From the NCBI GenBank assembly GCA_021463865.1, contig JAJTXY010000010.1, positions 1 through 64,000 of the forward strand: a DNA stretch of 64,000 nucleotides, read 5' to 3'. The stretch is from Anaerolineae bacterium (lineage in GTDB: Bacteria; Chloroflexota; Anaerolineae; Aggregatilineales; J027). Under the pieces are notes generated by a model that was not told the DNA's origin, searched no databases, and saw only the letters and a list, made by a program, of their open reading frames with translations. Below are positions 40,403 to 49,938 of this stretch, piece by piece (within the stretch, counting starts at the first letter, position 1; every line of letters starts with the position of its first letter). A program made the translations under genes and the position numbers.

Positions 40403-41295
40403 GAACTTGCTCCCGAAATAGTGGATTCATTATTTGGGCGTGCGGGTGGGGTAATTCCCAAAATCACCAACTGGGTATCAATCTCATCCATAAACAATTC
40501 AATCGGTTGGGCGCCAACGATTTCCTTACCATTGATATAAAAGGTCGGTGTCCCGTTGATGTCAAATCCATAACCCGCCTGCAAATCGGCTTGAACTTCA
40601 TCGTTATAGCGACCCTCTGCGACGCAAGTGTTATAGGCATCCATATCAGCCCCAACGATTTCAGCATAATCCGCCAAAATAGTGCTGTCTTCGTTAATCG
40701 CCGTTTGATCCTCGGTCAATAGGTCGGTTCGGAGATTCGACTGATTAGGCCACAGCAAGTCAGAATAATCCCAATACATCCCTTGCTCATTGACACACAA
40801 GGCCGAAAGCGCAATGATCTCGGTAAGGTCGGTGCCAATCACTGGATACTCACGATAGACCACCCGTACCAAATCACCATAATGTTCAAGCAAAGGTTTA
40901 AAAGTTTGTTCATGAAAGTTCGCGCAATAGGGGCATAAGTAATCAGAAAATTCGACGATGGTGATTGGCGCATCCACTGGGCCAAGCGTGGGGCTATAAT
41001 TTGTCAACAACACTTCGATTGGCACAGGCGTCGAAGTTGGAGGTGCAGTTGGAGCCATCTCCGTCAGTCGTTTGTCTACAGCAACCTGCAAATCCTCATC
41101 ACTGACACTATCACTGTCCATGCCAAAAATCAGCATCGCCAGCACAAAACCAAGTCCAAAGAAAATCGCGGCAGTCATCAACAGAGCCGGAGTACTGCTT
41201 GGCTGGGGCGGAATAGGATTTGATACACCGGGACGACCACCAGCTAAATCCACTGGCGGGGCAGGAGGCAAATTGGGGGTTTGGTTGGATTGCAT
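40399..41295 (-). CDS. membrane-anchored DsbA-family thiol oxidoreductase
   Basis: 298 residues. A Pro-rich cytoplasmic stretch (1-37), a membrane helix (about 38-58), a spacer, then a thioredoxin-fold DsbA domain: IVEFSDYLCPYCANFHEQTF with Cys 121 and Cys 124 in C-P-Y-C, and the cis-Pro region FDINGTPTFYINGKEIVGAQ. Such proteins introduce or reshuffle disulfides outside the cell membrane. A likely reoxidising partner, a VKOR protein, is encoded 14 kb away at 54694-55233. The GNAT downstream overlaps by 4 bp. Also related are the DsbA-like proteins called thioredoxin-domain or disulfide isomerases in Chloroflexota. Confidence 0.92.
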   Translation of the reverse strand: MQSNQTPNLPPAPPVDLAGGRPGVSNPIPPQPSSTPALLMTAAIFFGLGFVLAMLIFGMDSDSVSDEDLQVAVDKRLTEMAPTAPPTSTPVPIEVLLTNYSPTLGPVDAPITIVEFSDYLCPYCANFHEQTFKPLLEHYGDLVRVVYREYPVIGTDLTEIIALSALCVNEQGMYWDYSDLLWPNQSNLRTDLLTEDQTAINEDSTILADYAEIVGADMDAYNTCVAEGRYNDEVQADLQAGYGFDINGTPTFYINGKEIVGAQPIELFMDEIDTQLVILGITPPARPNNESTISGASS

Positions 41296-41391
41296 TCTCT
41301 CTTAATCCTACGTCACATAAAAGTACTCGTGTCATTTATACACTATCACACCGCACTTGACGCCATCAAAATCGTCAATCTTTCTATACAG

Positions 41392-41418
41392 AAAACAAAA
41401 ATGCCCGTTGTTGGGCAT
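41392..41418 (-). terminator. intrinsic terminator of recA
   Basis: atgccc (41401-41406) and gggcat (41413-41418) form a 6-bp stem with a 6-nt loop; on the minus strand TTTTTGTTTTC follows. Confidence 0.8.
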
Positions 41419-41455
41419 CTGTTGTTTCACGAAATTTAGCGCAATGCGACGCAAA

Positions 41456-42568
41456 TTACTCGTCGAGACCGACAGGTGTATCCTCATCCCCACCCCCATC
41501 ATCGGCAGCAGAGCGAGCCGTCACGGGCATCCGGTCAGCTGCTTCGCGGATAAGCATTTCCAATTCATAGGTAAGTGCAGGGTTCTCGCGGAGATATTGC
41601 TTGGCGTTTTCGCGGCCTTGACCAATCAAGCCATCGTTGTAGCGTAGGAAAGCCCCACGTTTCTCGACAATGCCCATTTCCACACCGAGGTCAATGACAT
41701 CGCCCTCTTTGCTAAAGCCTTCGTTATACATCACATCAAATTCGGCTTGGCGGAAAGGTGGAGCAACCTTGTTTTTGGTGATTTTGACACGGGTGCGGTT
41801 GCCGATGACTTCCTGCCCTTGTTTAATCGCCTGAATACGGCGAATTTCAATCCGCACACTGGCATAGAAACGCAATGCCCGTCCACCTGTCGTGGTTTCG
41901 GGATTACCAAACATGACACCGATTTTTTCACGAAGTTGGTTGGTAAACAAAACGGCGGTGTTGGTCTGTTTGATCGCACCGGAAATCTTGCGGAGGGCTT
42001 GGCTCATCAAACGGGCCTGCAACCCGACATGCGAATCACCCATCTCCCCTTCAATTTCGGCACGCGGCACGAGGGCTGCCACACTGTCGAGGACGATCAC
42101 ATCTATCGCGCCAGAGCGAATCAGGGCCTCGATAATTTCAAGGGCTTGTTCAGCGGTGTCCGGTTGGGAAACATATAGGTTATTAATGTCTACCCCCAGC
42201 CGTTCAGCATACAGGGGGTCAAGGGCGTGTTCCATATCCACAAAAGCCGCCAACCCGCCTATTTTTTGGCATTGGGCAATCGTGCTGAGGCAGAGGGTCG
42301 TTTTACCAGAACTCTCCGGGCCATAGATTTCGGTGATACGCCCACGCGGAATCCCGCCAATGCCCAACGCAAGGTCAACCGCCAGCGACCCCGTTGGGAT
42401 GATGTCAATATTGATGATGTGCTGGGCATCGCCGAGGCGCATCACCGTATTATCGCCGTAGCGTTTGGTAATGTCGGCTAATGCGGCTTCGAGAGCCTTT
42501 GAACGTTGCTCGTTGGTGCTGTTCGCGCCATTGGTTTCAGGGGCAGAGGTCTGTTTTTTCTTTGCCAT
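41456..42568 (-). CDS. recA: recombinase RecA
   Basis: 370 residues, normal size. Walker [29 protein letters not shown], Walker [13 protein letters not shown], the L1/L2 DNA loops around [12 protein letters not shown] and [20 protein letters not shown], and an acidic C-terminal tail. RecA coats single-stranded DNA, drives strand exchange and triggers LexA self-cleavage. Its own promoter carries a GAAC-N4-GTTC box directly after the -10, the classic arrangement for SOS control. A strong terminator follows the gene. Confidence 0.99.
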   Translation of the reverse strand: MAKKKQTSAPETNGANSTNEQRSKALEAALADITKRYGDNTVMRLGDAQHIINIDIIPTGSLAVDLALGIGGIPRGRITEIYGPESSGKTTLCLSTIAQCQKIGGLAAFVDMEHALDPLYAERLGVDINNLYVSQPDTAEQALEIIEALIRSGAIDVIVLDSVAALVPRAEIEGEMGDSHVGLQARLMSQALRKISGAIKQTNTAVLFTNQLREKIGVMFGNPETTTGGRALRFYASVRIEIRRIQAIKQGQEVIGNRTRVKITKNKVAPPFRQAEFDVMYNEGFSKEGDVIDLGVEMGIVEKRGAFLRYNDGLIGQGRENAKQYLRENPALTYELEMLIREAADRMPVTARSAADDGGGDEDTPVGLDE

Positions 42569-42602
42569 AAGTTCAGTCGCAATCTACTCTCAGTTTTTAG
42601 TA

Positions 42603-42614
42603 GAACCCGTGTTC
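42603..42614. promoter_or_regulatory. LexA (SOS) box of recA
   Basis: GAAC-CCGT-GTTC, extended to TAGAAC-N4-GTTCTA, lies 3 bp downstream of the recA -10 and would cover the transcription start. Inverted GAAC-N4-GTTC repeats are the LexA target in Firmicutes and related groups. Confidence 0.8.
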
Positions 42615-42617
42615 TAA

Positions 42618-42646
42618 ATCATATACTGATTGCTACAGGAAGTCAA
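42618..42646 (-). promoter_or_regulatory. sigma70-type promoter of recA
   Basis: On the minus strand TTGACT (42646-42641), a 17-nt spacer and TATGAT (42623-42618), both one base from consensus. Confidence 0.8.
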
Positions 42647-42676
42647 TCCTGAAGACAGGCCAAGTATAGCACAAAT

Positions 42677-42707
42677 CAAAAAGGGCAGGATTCTGCACCC
42701 TACCCTT
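42677..42707 (-). terminator. intrinsic terminator after the PPC/DUF2135-like gene
   Basis: aagggcagg (42681-42689) pairs with ccctaccctt (42698-42707) with one mismatch; on the minus strand CTTTTTGATTT follows. It insulates recA from the gene ending at 42731. Confidence 0.7.
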
Positions 42708-42730
42708 CTAAGATAGCAGTTTGGAATGTT

Positions 42731-44896
42731 TTAGTTCAATAGTGACAAGCTGAGGCTGAAGGGACCTTGTGTCCCACCATAACGCAGGCCATAGTGGGTT
42801 GCGATGATGTAATAAGTGCCTTCAGCGGTTAGTACAAAACCACCGATACGCGAATTGGTATTGCGTACTTCGGTATCGGAGCCTGCTGCCATATCATCAT
42901 TAAACGCAAACACCTGATTATTCGGCCCGATCAGATAAACTGCCGTGTCGAGGTTCCCCGCGGTCTTTTGCATCAAGATATTGACACGATCTCCCGCTCG
43001 GCCCTCAAAACTGTACACTTGGAACTTGCGATCCTGACGGATTTCGCCAGTCGTCACTTGGTCATACAAAATCGGGGTGACTTCACCTGCTAATGCTGCT
43101 GTCAAATCAATCCCGGAAATGATATTGTCCATATCAAAGAAACTTGCCTCGCCGGGAGTTTGCACCGGGGTGCCATCAGCATTGATCGTAAACGTCACCA
43201 TATAATGGTTGTCCAGACTGGCGGTCTGCGTGGTGGTAAAAATTTGCTGGCCGCCCGCATTGACAGTAAGTTGGAAAGTATTGACGCTCGTGTCGTCACA
43301 ATCGGCTTGGAACCAGACTTCTACCTCGTAAGTCCCCGCTGGAGGAGTACGGGTAGCAGGCCAATAGATATAGGACGTGGGGGTTCCATCGGCACGATTA
43401 CAATTTTGATTGCCCACTGCCCCCAAAATACCACCACTGGAAACTTGGGTGGCATCGTCATACACCGAATTCCCCAATGGATCACGTACCAACAGTTGCA
43501 GGTCATGGTCGGTGTTCCAAGTCAGCAAGACTTCGACACTACCCGCTGGAAGGGTCGTATCCGTCACAATCGGAGTAGCACCATCGGTTGCGGACGGTGT
43601 CGCGTTGCTGGCAACCTGTTGGCCTGTATTAATGCCGAGACTGTAAGCGCCTTCTGTGCCCCCAATCACTTGCCCATAGCGGGAAATAACAACGGTATAA
43701 ATACCCGCCGTGTTGATCGTCGCTTGGATCGTCGAATCGGTAATGCCTGCGGCCCGATCATCGTTATCCAGCAAACGTTGACCGTTTGGATCGAGCAAAA
43801 TGAGCAGGGTGTCAAGACTACCGGATGTGGCATCCGCGTTTACAACAAGCTGTTGCCCCTGCGTCAAATCAAGCGTGTAGGCGTCTTTAGGATTGTCGTT
43901 GGTAATCGTGCCCGTATAGGTTTGGTTAAGTGCGGCTTCGACCACTTCTCCATCAAGGCTCACATCGAGGCCCGCGTTCACACCGCCATTAAACAACGCC
44001 CATGTGCGGTTCACATCCAGTGTCACCCGTGCCAAATAGACTTGACCGGGATTCACGATACCGGAAATCGTTTGGGCGTCATCCCCATTAATCCCCGTCG
44101 TCAAGGTGAAACTTTGCGGGCCAGATACCCCGCATGGCTGGTTGTAATAAATCAACACTTCATAACTGCCAACCGGGACACTTCCTTGAGGCCAATTCAC
44201 CGATTCGGTTGGGTTATCAGCCGTAGCAGCCGTGCAGTCACGATTTACATCACCGCCATGCACTCCGCCACTTTCCGCCGTCAAGTTGTCGCCATAGATC
44301 GCCCCACCGATGGGATCACGGACTTCCAAATTGAGGTCAACAGCGGCTGACCACGTAAGTGTGACATCCACGCCGCCATTTTCCAAGTTGACAAATACGA
44401 ATCGGCCACTGACCGCCGGGGATATATTCGATCCGCTGGGAATCGCGGTTGCCGGAGCGGTAATATTGCCCGCCAGTGCCAATGTAAAGTCACCCTCTGC
44501 GTCACCTTCCGCACCCGTGCCACGCAGCACTGTCACCACATATGTCCCATCCAATGTCAGGGCCACATTCGACAAGACGGCCACCGTCGCGGAGGACAAA
44601 TCGCCATCGCGGGCTACCACAGCACCATCCGGCCCGGTCAGTACCATCGCCAATGACAGTTCGGCAACCGTAGTGGTCGCGGTCAATGTCGCGGAATTTC
44701 CGGCGGCGGCATCAAAAATATAAGATTCCGCAAAATTCTCGGCGCTCAATGTGCCAGTCACGGTCTGCCCCACCGTCAAGCGGCGCGTACCACCATCTGA
44801 CTGCGCATTGACAGGCTGAATGAGCATCCCAATCGTAGCAATAACGATCAGACCCAAGATTCCCAAAATTGCACGCCTGCTAGTCTGGCGTCGCAT
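42731..44896 (-). CDS. secreted multi-module protein: PPC-like and DUF2135/YfaP-like repeats
   Basis: 721 residues; AGGAGG lies 11 nt before the ATG. Signal peptide about residues 1-31 (ends VNAQ). Three PPC-like modules: about 35-145, 330-430 (DAYTLDLTQGQQL, DNDDRAAG) and 610-721 (FQVYSFEGRAGDR, FNDDMAAGSDTE). Between them sit two copies of another module, about 175-270 and 460-560, each with V-x-V/L-L-T-W, DLxLxVRDPxG, a GG and N-C, and P-x-G-S/T-YEV; this looks like the DUF2135/YfaP fold. No enzyme domain. Likely a surface or extracellular adhesion or polymer-binding protein. A smaller relative is at 416-1690. Confidence 0.85.
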   Translation of the reverse strand: MRRQTSRRAILGILGLIVIATIGMLIQPVNAQSDGGTRRLTVGQTVTGTLSAENFAESYIFDAAAGNSATLTATTTVAELSLAMVLTGPDGAVVARDGDLSSATVAVLSNVALTLDGTYVVTVLRGTGAEGDAEGDFTLALAGNITAPATAIPSGSNISPAVSGRFVFVNLENGGVDVTLTWSAAVDLNLEVRDPIGGAIYGDNLTAESGGVHGGDVNRDCTAATADNPTESVNWPQGSVPVGSYEVLIYYNQPCGVSGPQSFTLTTGINGDDAQTISGIVNPGQVYLARVTLDVNRTWALFNGGVNAGLDVSLDGEVVEAALNQTYTGTITNDNPKDAYTLDLTQGQQLVVNADATSGSLDTLLILLDPNGQRLLDNDDRAAGITDSTIQATINTAGIYTVVISRYGQVIGGTEGAYSLGINTGQQVASNATPSATDGATPIVTDTTLPAGSVEVLLTWNTDHDLQLLVRDPLGNSVYDDATQVSSGGILGAVGNQNCNRADGTPTSYIYWPATRTPPAGTYEVEVWFQADCDDTSVNTFQLTVNAGGQQIFTTTQTASLDNHYMVTFTINADGTPVQTPGEASFFDMDNIISGIDLTAALAGEVTPILYDQVTTGEIRQDRKFQVYSFEGRAGDRVNILMQKTAGNLDTAVYLIGPNNQVFAFNDDMAAGSDTEVRNTNSRIGGFVLTAEGTYYIIATHYGLRYGGTQGPFSLSLSLLN

Positions 44897-45104
44897 ATCG
44901 CATTATTCCTCCTGATTAAAGGGCAGCCTCAACCAACACATCATCTTCATACTGCCCATCCTAAAAACGATTTTTGGATGACTGAACCAATAAGCAGCCC
45001 CCAATTTTGCCGGGGCAAGTCTAACCAATGCAGTCAGGGTTAGCAATGATGCCTTTTCAACCTGACATCAACGCGGGAAACTCGTAGGTGGCGCGTCAGG
45101 CTCA

Positions 45105-46427
45105 TCAGTTGCCTTCTGTACCTTCCCCGCTTTCCAACGGAATCGGGGTTGCAGGGGCGGCAGGGCCAACCACAAATTCGACAAAATTGACCATACTGGC
45201 ACGTACCGTAATCGTTTGGGTATATCGTTGTTGCCCCACCAACGCCACAATCTGATATTCACCTTCGGGCACATCGCCTAACACGAAATTCTCCTGCCAA
45301 TTATCATCGGAAACCACATGCCAACGGCGTACATCGGGTTGCTTGGGTTGTATATAAGACGTTGTGCTGTCTACCCGCCGTCCACCGCGATTAATTTGGA
45401 TAATGGCGTTATCTACAAATCGGCCTGAACTATCCACTACCCGGCCTGCCACAACCCCATGATTGATATAAGGGGCCATCCACAGTAGCGGATTGCGTGT
45501 TTCCCAATAGCTGTTGACGCCGACCCGCACCTCAAAATGAACATGTGCCCCGGTCACAAACCCTGTATCCCCTACCAAGCCGATGACCTGACCAATTTCG
45601 ACACGCTGGCCTTTATCCACCAAAATCGCCGACATATGGGCATACAGCGAATAGACAGGTTTGCCACCGATACTGAAATCGTGCTCGATGACCACGACAT
45701 TGCCATAGGCAACGTAAATCTCCAACACGCCTTCTTTCACATCCTGGGCAGTGCTGGCTGCCCATACAACTGTCCCACTTTGGGCCGCGACTACCCGTTC
45801 GCCAATCGGATTCGGAATATCTATCCCATGATGCACACGGAATACTTGCCCAGCAGAACCGTAGGGGTAATAAAATAACTGTTCATTATTCGCGCTGGCA
45901 TCCACCGGACGGATCATATAAAAGTGATCGTTGGGCTGTAGGCTCAGTGGCACTTGCTCCAACGGTGGGGCATATTGAGCAACGGCAGTCGCATCCGAAA
46001 AATCCTGTTCAATCCCTTCCGGGCTTGGGACAGGCGTGGCACCGCGATACTCAATCGGGGTCGCAGGGATTTCTAGGGTTGGATAAGGCGTGCTGGATGG
46101 AAACGGGCTGGCTTCCACATCTTGCACATCAAATATTTCTACCGTCGAAGGCAACTCAAAGGGAATCGTTGGCGGTGGCAAATATTCCAATGTAGGGATG
46201 TCTTGGGTCGGCTCGGCGGTGGCCGGATTCAAAATCTCATTTTCGAGAGCCGAGCGCCATTCCGGGGCTAGTGATTGAGTTGGTTGAATCTGCACAGGCC
46301 GCACGATATATTGCGGGGGTTTTTCGTTGTTCATAAGAACAAAGGCCCCAATGGTCGTCACGAATGATAAAACCAGCAACCCTTGAAAGTTGGCACTCCG
46401 CAAAAACGATTTATTCTGCTTCCCCAT
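45105..46427 (-). CDS. membrane-anchored M23 metallopeptidase
   Basis: 440 residues from ATG 46427, with AGGAC a few bases upstream; the frame to 46445 has no site. One membrane helix (about 14-32), a long Pro-rich linker, then an M23/LytM domain: FRVHHGIDIPNPIGERVVAA (zinc ligands His and Asp) and the H-x-H pair in TGAHVHFEVRVG, so the site looks complete. The last 120 residues form a carboxypeptidase-regulatory-like beta domain (VVAGRVVDSSGRFVDNAIIQ). M23 enzymes cut peptide crosslinks in peptidoglycan. It starts 24 bp after the stop of the propeller protein gene; the two are probably co-transcribed. Confidence 0.92.
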   Translation of the reverse strand: MGKQNKSFLRSANFQGLLVLSFVTTIGAFVLMNNEKPPQYIVRPVQIQPTQSLAPEWRSALENEILNPATAEPTQDIPTLEYLPPPTIPFELPSTVEIFDVQDVEASPFPSSTPYPTLEIPATPIEYRGATPVPSPEGIEQDFSDATAVAQYAPPLEQVPLSLQPNDHFYMIRPVDASANNEQLFYYPYGSAGQVFRVHHGIDIPNPIGERVVAAQSGTVVWAASTAQDVKEGVLEIYVAYGNVVVIEHDFSIGGKPVYSLYAHMSAILVDKGQRVEIGQVIGLVGDTGFVTGAHVHFEVRVGVNSYWETRNPLLWMAPYINHGVVAGRVVDSSGRFVDNAIIQINRGGRRVDSTTSYIQPKQPDVRRWHVVSDDNWQENFVLGDVPEGEYQIVALVGQQRYTQTITVRASMVNFVEFVVGPAAPATPIPLESGEGTEGN

Positions 46428-46451
46428 AAGAGTCCTATTCCACAATCATCA

Positions 46452-48626
46452 TTAGGCGTCGGGTGGCGGTGGCGTTGGGCTGCGTTCAGGTTCAGGCGTG
46501 TCGGGTATGCCTTCTGTTGCAACAGGAATCGCCGTCGCCTGCGCGGACGGGCCACCGCTTAGGAAATTCTTGAATTGCTCAACTTCAATAGGTGTATAGA
46601 GTTCACCCAATGCCGTCTCCCATTCTAAATCATCCGTTTTGATGAAATCCCAGAACAAAATGTCGGCGAAATTCTGCCGCCATGTGCGTCCGGCTTCAAC
46701 TGGATGCCAGCCGTAGTCTTCGGCTAGTCGGGTGAAATCCACATAATAGCCAGTGGGCACCGTCGCCATCAAACGCCCCCCATTTTCATAAGCATCCAGA
46801 TCACCGCTGGTGCGCGATTCAAAATCCCATGGAACCGAGCGTAATGGTTCACCCAAGACGCCATTTTGGTATTCGTCAGCTACCCTTACAAACACCCGCC
46901 AATAGGTACCGACCTCACGGTTTTCGCGCACGACGACCATAAGGCTTGGGTCGCCTTGCGAAATTAAGTCACGTTGCAATGAAAAAGCGCGTCCCGTATA
47001 GTGCCAGTTATAGGGGTCTTGGCCGGGTTCAGGACGACGTGTATTGCGCCAGAAAGCATCATCCAATTGGGCGAGTACGTCCCAACCTGCCATTTCATAA
47101 ATCTTGACGCGCAAAGCATTAAAAGAATCATCCACCCGTGTATTCAAAAAAGCATCGGTAGTGGTCACGCCGGGAAGAGAAGCCAACCCATATATACCGT
47201 CGGAACCACGGGCTTCGTTCTCGGCGAATAAGGGAGGATAGGTCGCATCCAGCCCCGTAAATTCTGGTTCATAGGGTGTCCAATCCAAGTCCGACACCTC
47301 GCCATTAATCAGGGTGAGATCACCGCCTCCACCAAAGCTACCTGTTTGCGCGGCTAAGATTTGATAGTAGTTGCTGCGACGGGGGGCGACATAAAACAGG
47401 CTGCTGCCATCAATCGGGTTCCATGCTGGCATCCGTCCGCGCCCAATCGAAATCTCAAGACCGGATGTGCCGCCAGAAAAATCTTCATTCCATTGAATTT
47501 GGCGATAGAACGCCCCCTCAATGCCATCGAAAACGGCGCTATAGGCAATGGCTCGTCCATCGGGACTCCATGCCGCATAATTTTCGTCAATATCGCGGGT
47601 GTTGGTCACATTGATGGCGGCTTGATCGGAGGGATTATCAAGGCTGATGGCGTAAATGTCCTGCTGTCCATTGCGCCAACTAGTATAAGCAATCCAGCGC
47701 CCACCCTTGCCATCCACGTTGGGCATCCAATCAGGTTCATAATCTGGCCCGTCATTATTGGTCACACGACACGGGCAGCCCCCCGAACCATCCACTGCCA
47801 CAATATAGATGTTCAGATTGTTGTCTTGGTAGGATTCGTAGGCGATAAACGCCCCATCCGGGCTAAACGTTGGCGACCCTTCAAAACCGGGAGTAAAAGT
47901 GAGGCGGGTCACGTTTTTGGTAATGACATCAAGGGTATACAAGTCCCATGGGCCATCTCGTCGGCTAATAAAGGCTACTGTGCGCCCATCTGGACTCCAT
48001 GCTGGATCGCGGTCATCGGAGAGGTGGTTGGTAAGGCGCAGTGGCTGGCTGCTCCCCCGTTGCAGGGCAAAAACATCCTCCTGCCCATTTTCTCGCACCG
48101 AAAACACCAGCGTGCCACGCCAATTGAGCGGCTGGGGGACAGGAGTTAGGGTCGGGGTAGCGGAAGGCAATAAAGCGGCTGTCGGTTGATCGGGCTGCTG
48201 AGGGAGGCCGCTGATGATACGGGTATTGCCGATACTCCCGTTATCCGTGTCACGCCCGGTTGACCAGATGACCACTGCGATGAGTGAAATCATCAGCAGA
48301 ACGGCAAACACGCTCAAGGTGCGGTTCTGCGTAATCAGCGGGTCTTCAATGACGGTCACTTTGTTATCTTTATCAACCGAGACCATCGCCGCCCTCTGCA
48401 CCATCAGACCACGCTGTCGGGTGCCAGTGGCTTCGTACACCTTACGGCTGCCCCGCACCATCACTTCGGTTGCACCCGTGAGGCTCTTATAGACATTGAC
48501 AATCGTGGTCTGCCCGGACTCGCGCAGTTCCGTGACCTGCTGCATAAAGCCGCTGACCAACCACACCGCCAATTTTAGAAAGGCATTGCTCAATTTATCG
48601 GTAAGGCGAAATCCACGTACCAGCAT
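46452..48626 (-). CDS. membrane protein with extracytoplasmic TolB-like propeller
   Basis: About 724 residues. The first ATG is at 48626; an in-frame GTG at 48650 is possible and neither has a clear ribosome site. The N-terminal 110 residues are cytoplasmic and helical, then one membrane helix (RTLSVFAVLLMISLIAVVIW). Outside, TolB/WD40-like blades repeat W/F-S-P-D-G-x-x-[VI]-A-[FY] (WSPDGRTVAFISRRDG, FSPDGAFIAYESYQD, WSPDGRAIAYSAVFDG) over about 200-420. The remaining 300 residues, with FLNTRVDDSFNALRVKIYEM and repeated Trp, are unassigned and end in a Pro-rich tail. Upstream partner of the M23 peptidase gene; may bind wall fragments or proteins. Confidence 0.8.
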   Translation of the reverse strand: MLVRGFRLTDKLSNAFLKLAVWLVSGFMQQVTELRESGQTTIVNVYKSLTGATEVMVRGSRKVYEATGTRQRGLMVQRAAMVSVDKDNKVTVIEDPLITQNRTLSVFAVLLMISLIAVVIWSTGRDTDNGSIGNTRIISGLPQQPDQPTAALLPSATPTLTPVPQPLNWRGTLVFSVRENGQEDVFALQRGSSQPLRLTNHLSDDRDPAWSPDGRTVAFISRRDGPWDLYTLDVITKNVTRLTFTPGFEGSPTFSPDGAFIAYESYQDNNLNIYIVAVDGSGGCPCRVTNNDGPDYEPDWMPNVDGKGGRWIAYTSWRNGQQDIYAISLDNPSDQAAINVTNTRDIDENYAAWSPDGRAIAYSAVFDGIEGAFYRQIQWNEDFSGGTSGLEISIGRGRMPAWNPIDGSSLFYVAPRRSNYYQILAAQTGSFGGGGDLTLINGEVSDLDWTPYEPEFTGLDATYPPLFAENEARGSDGIYGLASLPGVTTTDAFLNTRVDDSFNALRVKIYEMAGWDVLAQLDDAFWRNTRRPEPGQDPYNWHYTGRAFSLQRDLISQGDPSLMVVVRENREVGTYWRVFVRVADEYQNGVLGEPLRSVPWDFESRTSGDLDAYENGGRLMATVPTGYYVDFTRLAEDYGWHPVEAGRTWRQNFADILFWDFIKTDDLEWETALGELYTPIEVEQFKNFLSGGPSAQATAIPVATEGIPDTPEPERSPTPPPPDA

Positions 48627-48810
48627 GAAAAAACGTCGCCTATCTTCCACAGAATTCTATTAATATCAGCTTCAGATTTCGGATTGTACAGGATTAGGTT
48701 AGCGCTGGCAACCAGTGTTGGTTACAAAATTGACGGATAGATAGCATCCCCGCGCAAGATTCGGCATAATCACCACAATTATATTTTGGGTGGAGAGTAG
48801 GGCTTAGACC

Positions 48811-49932
48811 ATGCCACAAACAGATATTATCATTATCGGCGCAGGTCCGGCTGGGTTAACCACCGGCGGGGCATTAAAACACGTTGGGTTAAATCCTGTC
48901 TTGTTAGACAAAGATACGGTGGTCGGCGGCACATGGCAGCGGCGCTATGATCGGCTGCATCTGCACAGCGTCCGGCGATTTTCTGGCCTTGCCCACGACC
49001 CCCTACCCCGCAACCTGCCCGCCTATGTTCCCAAAGATCAGTTTGTTGAGTATCTCCAAAATTACGCCAAAAAATTTAATTTGGATATTAAGGGCGGCTG
49101 CTCGGTCAAAAAAATCCGCATCGCGCCTAATCAGCAGTGGGATATTGAAACCAACGGGGATACATGGCAAAGCAAGGTGGTCATTGTCGCCACCGGGCAC
49201 TATGGCAAACCGCACATTCCCGACTGGCCGGGTAAAGCCGATTTTAAGGGCAAGCTGATTCACTCGATTGACTACAAAACCGGACGCGAATTCGCAGGTC
49301 AGCGCGTTTTGGTGATCGGCAGCGGTAACAGCGGCTCAGAAATTGCCTGTGATCTGGCTGAACAAGGCGCGGGGTACGTTGCCAACAGTGTTCGAACTCA
49401 CCCACCCGTTGTGCCACGTAATTTTATGGGTACACCCGTACAGGTTTTTGGCATTATGATGAACCCCCTACCACCCAAAATTGCGGATCGAGTGGGCAGT
49501 TGGATCGCCAGAATTGCAATGGGGAATCTTGCCCCCTACGGCATGAAACCCGCCCAATGGCAGCCGTTTACCGCGCACCGCATACCGATTATTGATGTCG
49601 GTTTTGTCGGCGAACTCAAACGCGGCAAAATCAACATCCGGCCCGACATTGAACGTTTTACGCCGATGGGGGTTGTATATGTAGACGGCACATCCGAGGA
49701 TTTTGATATCATTATAGCAGGGACAGGTTTTCAAACAGGTCTGCCCGATTTGATTGATGTACCCAATGTGCTAGACGAACGCGGCTATCCAGCTTTTACG
49801 TCTGGTCAACCGACGGCCCAGCCCGGCTTCTATTTTATGGGTTATACCGAAAGTGTGCGCGGTCATTTGTATGAGGCCAATCAGGATTCGCGCCGACTGG
49901 CAGGAATCGTCCAAAAATATCTAAACGGCTAG
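48811..49932 (+). CDS. FAD-dependent monooxygenase (FMO/YUCCA-like)
   Basis: 373 residues. FAD Rossmann motif IIIGAGPAGLTTGGAL, then GGTWQRRYDRLHLHS, the FMO-identifying FKGKLIHSIDY (F-x-G-x-x-x-H-x-x-x-Y), and the NADPH site VLVIGSGNSGSEIA. The closing ATGF stretch IIIAGTGFQTGLPDL is also typical. These enzymes use NADPH and oxygen to oxidise nitrogen, sulfur or ketone groups; plant YUCCA relatives make auxin from indole-3-pyruvate. Substrate here is unknown. The SDR gene follows 6 bp later, so the two enzymes probably act in one pathway. Use of oxygen suggests at least some aerobic life. Confidence 0.93.
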   Translation: MPQTDIIIIGAGPAGLTTGGALKHVGLNPVLLDKDTVVGGTWQRRYDRLHLHSVRRFSGLAHDPLPRNLPAYVPKDQFVEYLQNYAKKFNLDIKGGCSVKKIRIAPNQQWDIETNGDTWQSKVVIVATGHYGKPHIPDWPGKADFKGKLIHSIDYKTGREFAGQRVLVIGSGNSGSEIACDLAEQGAGYVANSVRTHPPVVPRNFMGTPVQVFGIMMNPLPPKIADRVGSWIARIAMGNLAPYGMKPAQWQPFTAHRIPIIDVGFVGELKRGKINIRPDIERFTPMGVVYVDGTSEDFDIIIAGTGFQTGLPDLIDVPNVLDERGYPAFTSGQPTAQPGFYFMGYTESVRGHLYEANQDSRRLAGIVQKYLNG

Positions 49933-49938
49933 GTCACT

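Noticed and set aside
43160-44350. Plus-strand open frame of 396 codons
   Set aside because: Antisense to the PPC/DUF2135-like gene, with no ribosome site or domain pattern.
44994-45016. GC-rich hairpin gcccc/ggggc as terminator of the M23 gene
   Set aside because: The stem is only 5 bp and no T-run follows on the minus strand.
47361-48149. Plus-strand open frame of 262 codons
   Set aside because: Antisense to the TolB-propeller gene, whose repeating W-S-P-D-G blades prove the minus frame.
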